DNA of 12,295 nt from Pseudomonadota bacterium (GTDB lineage: Bacteria; Pseudomonadota; Gammaproteobacteria; Steroidobacterales; Steroidobacteraceae), in the NCBI GenBank assembly GCA_021780395.1, contig JAJXYU010000251.1, positions 1 to 12,295 on the forward strand, given 5' to 3'. Of the stretch, positions 5,919 to 12,295 are shown piece by piece. Every line of letters begins with the position of its first letter. Position 1 is the first letter of the stretch. Under the pieces are notes generated by a model. That model saw only the letters and a list, made by a program, of their open reading frames with translations. It was not told the DNA's origin and searched no databases. The translations under genes were made by a program, and so were the position numbers.

Positions 5919-7463
5919 ATGAGTGACGTAGCCGCACTGTCACAACAACTGTTGCATTGCAGCCCCGATGCGCTGGTCGCCGTGGACGCGCGCGGCCGGA
6001 TCCGGTTCGCCAACGACACGGTGCGCATCGTGTTCGGCCATGTCCCCGATGACTTGATCGGCCAGCCGATCGACGTGCTGCTGCCGGAACGATTCCGTGC
6101 GCGCCACGCGGCTCATCTCGCCGAGTTCCACGAGGCCCCCCAGAGCCGGGAGATGGGCAGCCGGGTCGCCGATCTGTATGCGCGCCGCGCGGACGGCTCG
6201 GAGTTCCCGGTGGGGATCCGGCTCGCGCCGTTCGAATGGCAGGGGGAGCGGTTCGTCGCGGCTGCGATCCGCGACGCGACCGAGCGACGGGCGGTTCGCG
6301 ACGCGCTGGTCGCCGCCCGCGCGGAGGCCGAGCGCGCGAACTCGGCGAAGAGCCGGTTCCTCGCGACCGCGAGCCACGACCTTCGCCAACCGATGCAAAC
6401 GATCCGGCTGTTGAACGCCGCGATGCGCCGGCTGGCATCCGGCTGCCCGGACATCATCGAGCTGTTGCATCGCGAGGAACTGGCGATCGAGGGCGCGACC
6501 CGGCTGCTGGATGGACTGCTCGACGTGAGTCGCCTCGAGTCGGGCGCGATCCAGCCGCAGCTCGACGAGGTGCCGCTTGCCGCGGTGTTCGCCGACCTGC
6601 AGCGCGAATTCGACTCCGTCGCGACCGCGAAGGCGCTGCGTCTCGAGTTCGCCGAGATCGGCGTGACGCTGTCGACGGATCGGCTGCTGTTCACGCAGCT
6701 GCTGCAGAACCTGATCGGCAATGCGCTGAAATATACCGAGCGGGGCGCGATCCGGGTCACCGCGCGGCTCGACGCCGAACATCTCGAGATCGGTGTCGAG
6801 GACACCGGGATCGGAATCCCGGCCGACAAGCTCGAGCGCATCTTCGACGAGTACTACCAGGTCGATCGGGTGGGCGCGCCGCGTCTTGGTGTCGGGCTCG
6901 GGCTCGCGATCGTCCGCGAGGTGTCCCGGATCCTCGGGTATCCCGTCACCGTGCGCTCGACGGTCGGCGAGGGGACGCGCGTCGTGGTGCGGGTACCGCG
7001 CCAGGCGCTGCGCCCGGACCGCTCGAACACCGCGCATGCCGCCGCGCCGATCGCGGGCGGCGCCGCGCGCGGCCGCCTGGTACTCGTCGAGGACAACCCG
7101 TCGGTACGCAGCGCGACCGAGCTCTACCTGACGGTCGCGGGCCATTCGGTGCTCGGCGCCGCCTCGCCCGGCGAAGCGCTCGCGCTCGCGCCGCAGCTGC
7201 GTCCGGGCGACCTGTTGCTCGCCGATTATCGGCTCGGGACCGACATGACCGGAATCGATCTGCTGCATCGCTTGCGCGAGACGCTCGGCTGGGAACTGCC
7301 CGCGGTCCTGCTGAGCGGCGATCTCGACTCGCTGCTCCGGGTCGTGAAGGCGCCGATCCCCGCGTGCCGGTTCCTGGGCAAGCCGGTGGACACCGGCGCG
7401 CTGACCGCGGCGATCGCCGAACTCGGCGACGCCCTGGTGGCGGCGGACGGTACCGGCGGATGA
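5919..7463 (+). CDS. PAS-containing hybrid histidine kinase with C-terminal receiver
   Basis: This 514-residue protein is cytoplasmic; no membrane segment is seen. A PAS domain covers about 8-120 (DALVAVDARGRIRFAN, then RRADGSEFPVGIRL and FVAAAIRDATERR). A coiled linker follows (125-145), then HisKA with His153 in ATASHDLRQPMQ. The ATP-binding domain shows the N box LIGNALKYTE (Asn268), G1 DTGIGIP (295-301) and G2 GVGLGLAIV (324-332). A receiver spans about 385-505 with Glu391/Asp392, phospho-acceptor Asp436 in LLLADYRLG, Ser466 and Lys488 in FLGKPV. It has no output domain, so phosphate must pass to another protein by way of a phosphotransfer partner or a kinase. The ATG has no good Shine-Dalgarno sequence, and a four-codon frame (5911-5922) overlaps it. 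It is divergent from the small kinase/regulator operon, the natural partner set (inference). Confidence 0.93.
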   Translation: MSDVAALSQQLLHCSPDALVAVDARGRIRFANDTVRIVFGHVPDDLIGQPIDVLLPERFRARHAAHLAEFHEAPQSREMGSRVADLYARRADGSEFPVGIRLAPFEWQGERFVAAAIRDATERRAVRDALVAARAEAERANSAKSRFLATASHDLRQPMQTIRLLNAAMRRLASGCPDIIELLHREELAIEGATRLLDGLLDVSRLESGAIQPQLDEVPLAAVFADLQREFDSVATAKALRLEFAEIGVTLSTDRLLFTQLLQNLIGNALKYTERGAIRVTARLDAEHLEIGVEDTGIGIPADKLERIFDEYYQVDRVGAPRLGVGLGLAIVREVSRILGYPVTVRSTVGEGTRVVVRVPRQALRPDRSNTAHAAAPIAGGAARGRLVLVEDNPSVRSATELYLTVAGHSVLGAASPGEALALAPQLRPGDLLLADYRLGTDMTGIDLLHRLRETLGWELPAVLLSGDLDSLLRVVKAPIPACRFLGKPVDTGALTAAIAELGDALVAADGTGG

Positions 7464-7476
7464 CGCGCGGCGCGGC

Positions 7477-8391
7477 TCAGGCGGTCTCGACGGCGGCGAG
7501 CTCGAACAACCAGTCCCGGAACGCCCCGACCTCGCGGCGCACGCGGCGCGGCCGTTCGGGCACGACGACGAAATACGAACGGCGGTCGCGAAATTCCCGG
7601 TCGATGGCCGTGACGAGCCGCCCGGTGCGCAGGTACGGCGCCGCGAAGATCCGGTGCGCGAGCGCGCAGCCCATGCCGTTCGCGGCGAGTTCGAGCGCGG
7701 CGACCGAGGTGTCCACGGTCGGCCCGCGATGCGTCTGCGCGCCGCGCAGCCCGAGCTCGCGGTGCGCGCTCAGCCAGTGATCCTCGTACCCCATGATGTG
7801 GATCGGATGACGCGCGAGCAGCGCGACCGCGGCGGCCTCGTCGGTTGCGCCGCGCCGCAGCTTCGGGCTGCAGACCGCGAGGATGGCCTGATTCAGGAAG
7901 CGCTCGGAGCGATAGCCGAGCCAGTGGCCGTCGCCGTAGCGGATCTCGAGGTCGGTGGACTCGTCGGGTGCGGCGTTGTCCCAGATCACCGAGCACAGCC
8001 GCACGTCGATCGCGGGATGCGCCGCGATGAACGACGGCAAGTGCGGGGCGAGCCACAGCGCGGCGAGGCTCACCGGCGCGTGCACGGTGATCTGGGCGCG
8101 CGCGTCCCCGCCGAACAGGCCGAGCGTCGAGTCCGCGAGCTCCTCGAACGCCTTGCGCACCGGCGGCAGGTACGCCACCCCCATCGGCGTCAAGCGCACG
8201 CCGCGCGGGAGCCGCTCGAACAGCGCGAACCCGAGGTGCCGCTCGAGCGCGCGGATCTGGTAGCTGATCGCGCCGGAGGTGAGGTTCAGCTCCGCCGCGG
8301 CGGCGCTGAAGCTCGAGGTCCGTGCGGCGGCCTCGAACGCCCGCAGCCAGGTCAAGGTCGGCAAGCCGACCAGCGGTTTGGTTCGATCCAA
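7477..8391 (-). CDS. LysR-family regulator, GcvA-like
   Basis: This protein of about 304 residues has the LysR winged-helix N-terminus. The segment LTWLRAFEAAARTSSF leads into AAAELNLTSGAISYQIRALE (31-50) and LGFALFERLPRGVRLT, with the effector-binding domain from about 95 onwards (ITVHAPVSLAALWLAPHL; LAANGMGCALAHR). The leader pattern 'LRAFEAAAR...FS.AA.EL..T..AIS.QI..LE' is that of GcvA-type regulators, which control the glycine cleavage system in E. coli. Its divergent neighbours are GcvT-domain dehydrogenases that make glycine-related products, so control of those genes is likely. The start is uncertain: no ATG or GTG lies between the in-frame stop (8419-8421) and the first conserved helix, so TTG at 8391 is the best choice. 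No Shine-Dalgarno sequence precedes it. It is convergent with the hybrid kinase, 13 bases away. Confidence 0.93.
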   Translation of the reverse strand: MDRTKPLVGLPTLTWLRAFEAAARTSSFSAAAAELNLTSGAISYQIRALERHLGFALFERLPRGVRLTPMGVAYLPPVRKAFEELADSTLGLFGGDARAQITVHAPVSLAALWLAPHLPSFIAAHPAIDVRLCSVIWDNAAPDESTDLEIRYGDGHWLGYRSERFLNQAILAVCSPKLRRGATDEAAAVALLARHPIHIMGYEDHWLSAHRELGLRGAQTHRGPTVDTSVAALELAANGMGCALAHRIFAAPYLRTGRLVTAIDREFRDRRSYFVVVPERPRRVRREVGAFRDWLFELAAVETA

Positions 8392-8501
8392 GGGGGGAGC
8401 ACCCGAAAAAAACCGGGTCTAAGGTATCAAAATTTTCGTTTGTATGCCGGACAAGGCTCAATTTATCGTCGTCAACCGCCATCGGGAGCGCGCCTCATCG
8501 C
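8392..8501. promoter_or_regulatory. Divergent promoter region of the LysR gene and the dehydrogenase operon
   Basis: This is the most AT-rich stretch in the window. In the plus direction, TTGTAT (8440-8445) with TTTATC (8462-8467) at 16 bases is a possible promoter. In the minus direction, TTGTCC (complement of 8449-8454) with TTTGAT (complement of 8426-8431) at 17 bases matches four of six in both boxes. The two overlap face to face around AAAATTTT (8429-8436), the arrangement expected when a LysR protein represses itself and activates its neighbour. No clear T-N11-A dyad was settled on. Confidence 0.5.
8401..8418. repeat. Short inverted repeat in the LysR leader
   Basis: ACCCG (8401-8405) pairs with CGGGT (8414-8418) around an A-rich loop (T-rich in the LysR transcript). 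If the predicted minus-strand promoter is right, this hairpin lies in the first bases of the LysR mRNA, about 10 bases before its TTG codon. Confidence 0.35.
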
Positions 8502-10919
8502 ATGAAAACACACGCACAGATCGTCATCGTCGGCGGCGGCATCATGGGTGCCAGCCTCGCCTATCACCTCGCGCTCGAAGGGGTGACCGACACCGTGATC
8601 GTCGAGAAGCACGAGTTGACCTCCGGCTCGACCTGGCATGCCGCCGGTCAGTGCCCGAGCATCACCGGCAGCTACAACCTCGCGAAGATCCACGCCTACA
8701 GCAATCAACTCTATCCGCGTCTCGAGGCATTGACCGGACAGTACGTGAGCTGGCACGGCAGCGGCGGGCTGCGCCTGGCGACCAACGCCGCCGAGCTCGC
8801 GTGGCTGAAGCGGGTGCTGGGATACGCGCGCAACATCGGCTTCCGGATGGACATCGTCGGGCTCGACGAGATCAAGCGATTGAACCCGTACCTCACGACC
8901 GACGGGGTGATCGCGGCGGCGTGGACCCAGGACGACGGCCACGGCGATCCCGCCGGGATCTGCAACGCGCTTGCGAAAGGCGCGCGTGACCTCGGCGTCA
9001 CGGTCCTGCGTCACAACCGGGTCACCGGAATCAGCCGGCGCGCGAGCGGGGAGTGGGAAGTCGCGACCGAGCAAGGACCGATCGTCGCGGAGATCGTCGT
9101 GAACGCCGCCGGCTGCTATGCGCGGCAGGTCGCCGCGATGGTCGGTGCCGACGCGCCGATCACGAACATGCAGCATCACTACGTCGTGACCCATCCGATC
9201 AAGGCGTTCGCGGAGAGCGGCTTCGAGATCCCGGTGATGCGCGATTCCTACGCGTCCGGATATTTCCGGCAGGAACAGAAATCAGGACTGATCGGCGTGT
9301 ACGAGCACAGCGATCTGCGCGAGGCCTGGGCGCCGCAGGGTCATCCGGCCTGGGAGGCATCGAACGAGCTGTTCCCGGACGACCTCGACCGGATCGGGCC
9401 CTGGCTCGAGCGGGCGATCGAGCGGATGCCGATCTTCGGCGACGCCGGGATCCGCCGGGTGATCAACGGCGCGATCCCGCACACCCCCGACGGCGCGCCG
9501 CTCCTCGGGCCGGTCGCCGGGCTCAGGAATTTCTGGGACTGCTGCGGCACCTCGTTCGGGATCGCGCAGGGCGGCGGCTGCGGCAAGTATCTCGCGCAGT
9601 GGATGGTGCATGGGGATGCCGAGATCAACATGACCGAGTTCGATCCGCGCCGCTTCGGCGGGTTCGCGGACGCGGCGTACGTGCGCGCGAAGGTGTTCCT
9701 CGACTATCGGACGACCTTCACGACGCGCCTTCCCGGGGAGGAGGAGCCGGACGGACGGCCGCGCAAGGTCAGCCCCCTGTACGCCAAGCTCGCGAGCCAC
9801 GGCTGCGTCTACACCGAGACGTTCGGCTGGGAGCGGCCGAAGTGGTTCTCCCTCGACGGCCGCGTGGAACAGCCGGGCTACGCGCGCAACAACGTGTTCG
9901 ACGTCGTCCACGACGAGGTCGCGGCGGTGCACGAGCGCGTCGGCGTGCTCGACCTCAGCGGTTTCGCGAAGTTCGAGATCACCGGGCCGGACGCCGAGGC
10001 GTTCCTGAACCGCGTGTGCGCGAATCGGATGCCGCGCAAGACCGGCGGCATCGCGCTCGTGCATCCGTTGTCGCCCGGTGGACGGATCGCCGGCGAGATG
10101 ACCGTGAGCCGTCTCGCCGACGACCGCTTCTACGCGTTGTCGGCCGCCGCCGCGGAGCTGCGTGATCTCGACCTGCTGACCCAGAGTCTTCGATCCGGCG
10201 AGCGCGTCGCGGTCGCGAACGTGACCGCCGACTACGGCGTCCTCGTGTTGTCCGGACCGCGATCGAGGGAACTGCTCGCGGCGCTCACCGACGCGGACCT
10301 GTCGAACGCCGGCTTCCGCTGGTTGTCGGCGCGCGAGATCACGGTCGCCGGCCGCCCGGTGCGCGCACTCAGGGTCAGTTACGTCGGCGAACTCGGCTGG
10401 GAGCTGCACGCGCCGATGGATTCGATCACGACGATCTACGACGCGCTCTGGGACGCGGGCCAGCGATCGGGCATCGCCGACTACGGCCTGTACGCGGTCA
10501 ACACGATGCGGATCGAGAAGGGCTACAAGGCCTGGAGCACCGAGCTCACCAACGAGCTCAACATGCTCGAGGCCGACATGGCGCGCTTCATCGATTTCGG
10601 CAAGGAGGACTTCGTCGGCAAGGCGGCGACCCGCGATGCCGCACCGCGGCCGCTGCGGATCGTCTATCTCGAGGTCGACGCGAGCGACACCGACGCGCGC
10701 GGCGCCGAACCCGTGCTGCTCGGCGACCGCTGCATCGGTTTGACGACGTCGGGCGGCTACGGGCATCGCGTCGCGAAGAGCCTGGCGTTCGCGTGCGTCG
10801 ATCCGCAGTTCGCCGCGCCGGGGACGCGCTTCGAACTGCTCCTGCAAGGCGAGCGGCGGCCGGCGGTCGTGCTCGAGCGCCCGGCATTCGATCCCGACAA
10901 CGCGCGGATGAGGGTCTGA
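8502..10919 (+). CDS. FAD-dependent dimethylglycine/sarcosine dehydrogenase-like protein with GcvT domain
   Basis: This 805-residue fusion matches the dimethylglycine/sarcosine dehydrogenase architecture. A DAO-type FAD domain spans about 5-365: dinucleotide motif VGGGIMGASLA (10-20) and GSTWHAAG with His46, the residue that carries covalent FAD in this family. An FAO_M linker follows (about 370-425), then the GcvT folate domain (about 430-700; ending YVGELGWELH, 627-636, and TMRIEKGYKAW, 668-678) and GcvT_C (to 800). The likely reaction is oxidative N-demethylation, with the methyl group passed to tetrahydrofolate and electrons to a flavoprotein or quinone. The GcvT domain resembles sarcosine dehydrogenase in the segment DADLSNAGF (597-605). 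ATG 8502 follows GGGAG (8484-8488) at a long 13-base spacing. Exact substrate (dimethylglycine, sarcosine or another N-methyl amine) cannot be told. It is first in an operon with a paralogue 3 bases downstream. Confidence 0.92.
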   Translation: MKTHAQIVIVGGGIMGASLAYHLALEGVTDTVIVEKHELTSGSTWHAAGQCPSITGSYNLAKIHAYSNQLYPRLEALTGQYVSWHGSGGLRLATNAAELAWLKRVLGYARNIGFRMDIVGLDEIKRLNPYLTTDGVIAAAWTQDDGHGDPAGICNALAKGARDLGVTVLRHNRVTGISRRASGEWEVATEQGPIVAEIVVNAAGCYARQVAAMVGADAPITNMQHHYVVTHPIKAFAESGFEIPVMRDSYASGYFRQEQKSGLIGVYEHSDLREAWAPQGHPAWEASNELFPDDLDRIGPWLERAIERMPIFGDAGIRRVINGAIPHTPDGAPLLGPVAGLRNFWDCCGTSFGIAQGGGCGKYLAQWMVHGDAEINMTEFDPRRFGGFADAAYVRAKVFLDYRTTFTTRLPGEEEPDGRPRKVSPLYAKLASHGCVYTETFGWERPKWFSLDGRVEQPGYARNNVFDVVHDEVAAVHERVGVLDLSGFAKFEITGPDAEAFLNRVCANRMPRKTGGIALVHPLSPGGRIAGEMTVSRLADDRFYALSAAAAELRDLDLLTQSLRSGERVAVANVTADYGVLVLSGPRSRELLAALTDADLSNAGFRWLSAREITVAGRPVRALRVSYVGELGWELHAPMDSITTIYDALWDAGQRSGIADYGLYAVNTMRIEKGYKAWSTELTNELNMLEADMARFIDFGKEDFVGKAATRDAAPRPLRIVYLEVDASDTDARGAEPVLLGDRCIGLTTSGGYGHRVAKSLAFACVDPQFAAPGTRFELLLQGERRPAVVLERPAFDPDNARMRV

Positions 10920-10922
10920 ACG

Positions 10923-12295
10923 ATGGCGAACGAACTTCCCACGCGCGCGCGCGTCGTGATCGTCGGCGGCGGCGTGATCGGCTGCTCGATCGCCTATCAC
11001 CTCGGCAAGCTCGGCTGGAGCGACGTCGTGCTGCTCGAACGCAAGCAGCTCACCAGCGGCACGACCTGGCACGCGGCGGGTCTCGTCGGACAGCTGCGCC
11101 AGTCGATCAACATGACGCAGCTCGCGCGCTACACGTCGGAACTGTATCGCGGCCTCGAAGCCGAGACCGGGCAGGCGACCGGCTACCGGCAGTGCGGATC
11201 GATCTCGCTCGCGACGACCGACGCACGCATGGAGGAACTGCGGCGCAACGCCTCGATGGCGAAGGTGTTCGGATTGCGCGTCGACGTCGTCGGCCGCGAC
11301 GAGATCCGCGCGCTCTACCCGATCGCGGAGCTCGCCGACGTGATCGGCGGCATCCACATTCCGAGCGACGGCTACGCGAACGCGGTCGACATCACCCAGG
11401 CGCTCGCGAAGGGCGCGCGCAACCGCGGCGTCGCGATCCATCAGAACGTCAAGGTCACCCGGATCCACCACGACGGCCGGCGCGTGACCGGCGTCGAGAC
11501 GGAGTCGGGGCGGATCGATGCGCAGACCGTCGTGCTCTGCGGCGGCCTGTGGACCCGCGATCTCGCCGCGAGCGTCGGCGTGACCGTGCCGCTGCAGGCC
11601 TGCGAACACTACTATGCGCTGTTCAAGGACGTCGCCGGACTGCATCCCGATCTGCCGGTGCTGCGGGACTACGACCATTGCAGCTACTTCAAGCAGGATG
11701 CGGGCAAGCTCCTCGTCGGCGCGTTCGAGCCGCACGCGCGTCCCTGGGGGATGGAGGGGATCCCGGAGGACTTCGAATTCGGCGAGATCGCCGGCGACTT
11801 CGCGCACTTCGAGCCGGTGCTCGTCGACGCGATGCGGCGCATTCCGGCGCTCGAGGGCGCGGGGCTGCAGAAGTTCTTCTGCGGGCCGGAGAGCTTCACG
11901 CCGGACGTGCGCTACCACCTCGGCGAGTCGCCGGAGCTCGCGAACTGCTTCGTCGCGGCCGGCATGAACTCGATCGGTCTGCAGTCCGCGGGCGGCGTCG
12001 GCAAGGTCGTCGCCGAGTGGATACGCGACGGCCACCCGCCGGTCGACCTGTGGGAGGTCGACGTTCGGCGGAACATGCCGTTCCAGGCGAACCGCAAGTA
12101 CCTGCGCGCCCGGGTGCGCGAGAGTCTCGGCCTGTTGTACGCGACCCACTGGCCGTTCCGGCAGTACGAGACCGCGCGCGGGGTGCGCCGCTCGGCGCTG
12201 CACGACCGGCTCGCCGCCGCGGGTGCGTGCTTCGGCGAGGCATTCGGCTGGGAACGCGCGAACTGGTACGCGTCACCGGGCACCACGCCCCGCTA
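10923..12295 (+). CDS. Second FAD-dependent dimethylglycine/sarcosine dehydrogenase-like protein, partial
   Basis: The frame is open from ATG 10923 to the right edge (457 complete codons). It is a paralogue of the preceding gene: VIVGGGVIGCSIAYHL (12-27) binds the FAD ADP moiety and GTTWHAAG (46-53) carries His50, the expected covalent FAD site. The FAD domain closes around AAGMNSIGLQSAGGVGK (near 345-360); the FAO_M linker follows (DLWEVDVRRNMPFQANRKY) and GEAFGWERANWY marks entry into a GcvT domain that lies mostly off the window. The ATG sits 3 bases after the upstream stop and has GAGGG (10910-10914) 8 bases before it, so the two are co-translated. The sequence after the flavin histidine (LVGQLRQSINMTQLARY) differs clearly from the first copy, suggesting a different substrate rather than a recent duplication (inference). 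Confidence 0.92.
   Translation, partial: MANELPTRARVVIVGGGVIGCSIAYHLGKLGWSDVVLLERKQLTSGTTWHAAGLVGQLRQSINMTQLARYTSELYRGLEAETGQATGYRQCGSISLATTDARMEELRRNASMAKVFGLRVDVVGRDEIRALYPIAELADVIGGIHIPSDGYANAVDITQALAKGARNRGVAIHQNVKVTRIHHDGRRVTGVETESGRIDAQTVVLCGGLWTRDLAASVGVTVPLQACEHYYALFKDVAGLHPDLPVLRDYDHCSYFKQDAGKLLVGAFEPHARPWGMEGIPEDFEFGEIAGDFAHFEPVLVDAMRRIPALEGAGLQKFFCGPESFTPDVRYHLGESPELANCFVAAGMNSIGLQSAGGVGKVVAEWIRDGHPPVDLWEVDVRRNMPFQANRKYLRARVRESLGLLYATHWPFRQYETARGVRRSALHDRLAAAGACFGEAFGWERANWYASPGTTPR

Noticed and set aside
8406..8412. A seven-A run next to a small inverted repeat, looking like an intrinsic terminator
   Set aside because: The A/T run is in the loop rather than after the stem, and the site is upstream of both divergent genes, so it cannot end either transcript.
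7226..8482. A 418-codon minus-strand frame overlapping the LysR gene
   Set aside because: The LysR frame has the conserved helix-turn-helix and effector domain. This alternative frame is mainly Arg/Ala/Pro and also overlaps the hybrid kinase.
928..8489. The 12-mer GCCATCGGGAGC found near 927-938 and near 8478-8489
   Set aside because: Only two copies were noticed, in unrelated control regions and without flanking similarity. Chance is the simplest explanation.
8322..8501. A 60-residue N-terminal extension of the first dehydrogenase
   Set aside because: It would overlap the LysR gene and its promoter, and places 60 unrelated residues before the FAD-binding motif, which normally lies at the very N-terminus.
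9282..12203. A 973-codon open frame on the minus strand opposite both dehydrogenase genes
   Set aside because: It lies antisense to two clearly homologous proteins. Its composition is the Arg/Ala/Val/Asp/His-rich pattern of a reverse-frame shadow in GC-rich DNA, with no recognisable domain.

Overview
This is an accessory-metabolism and signalling stretch of a very GC-rich genome. Most third codon positions are G or C, so long open frames on the wrong strand are common and were discounted. The gene content (HemN, FixJ-type regulator, GcvA-like LysR, GlpK, dimethylglycine/sarcosine dehydrogenase-like enzymes) fits a metabolically versatile proteobacterium able to live with little or no oxygen. 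The exact class cannot be fixed from this window. No mobile elements, tRNA/rRNA genes or CRISPR arrays were seen.

Layout from left to right. (1) 1-861, minus: the N-terminal part of an aminoglycoside-phosphotransferase-like kinase of the COG2187 type, running off the left edge. (2) 1034-2533, plus: glycerol kinase, divergent from (1). (3) 2554-3945, minus: oxygen-independent coproporphyrinogen III oxidase HemN, convergent with glpK. (4) 4119-4208, plus: a candidate 29-residue one-helix membrane protein, divergent from hemN, with a strong ribosome-binding site. (5) 4894-5646 then 4252-4881, minus: a sensor-less histidine kinase and a FixJ-type response regulator, one operon. (6) 5919-7463, plus: a PAS-kinase-receiver hybrid histidine kinase, divergent from (5) across a 272-bp region rich in inverted repeats. 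(7) 7477-8391, minus: a GcvA-like LysR regulator. (8) 8502-10919 and 10923 to the right edge, plus: two tandem FAD-oxidoreductase/GcvT-type demethylating dehydrogenases, divergent from the LysR gene.

How the parts may work together (inference). The LysR protein probably controls the adjacent methyl-amine dehydrogenases, which would strip methyl groups from dimethylglycine, sarcosine or a relative and pass them to tetrahydrofolate. The two kinases and the response regulator could form one phosphorelay, because the small kinase has no sensor domain and the hybrid kinase has no DNA-binding output. HemN supplies heme when oxygen is scarce, and the small membrane protein next to it faintly resembles CcoQ of cbb3 oxidase. 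Glycerol kinase stands alone, with no glpF, glpD or glpR in view.

The observations most worth a second look are the unannotatable-by-size membrane microprotein, the kinase/kinase/regulator cluster with its palindrome-rich control region, and the tandem but diverged dehydrogenase pair with a LysR gene that seems to start at TTG without a Shine-Dalgarno site.
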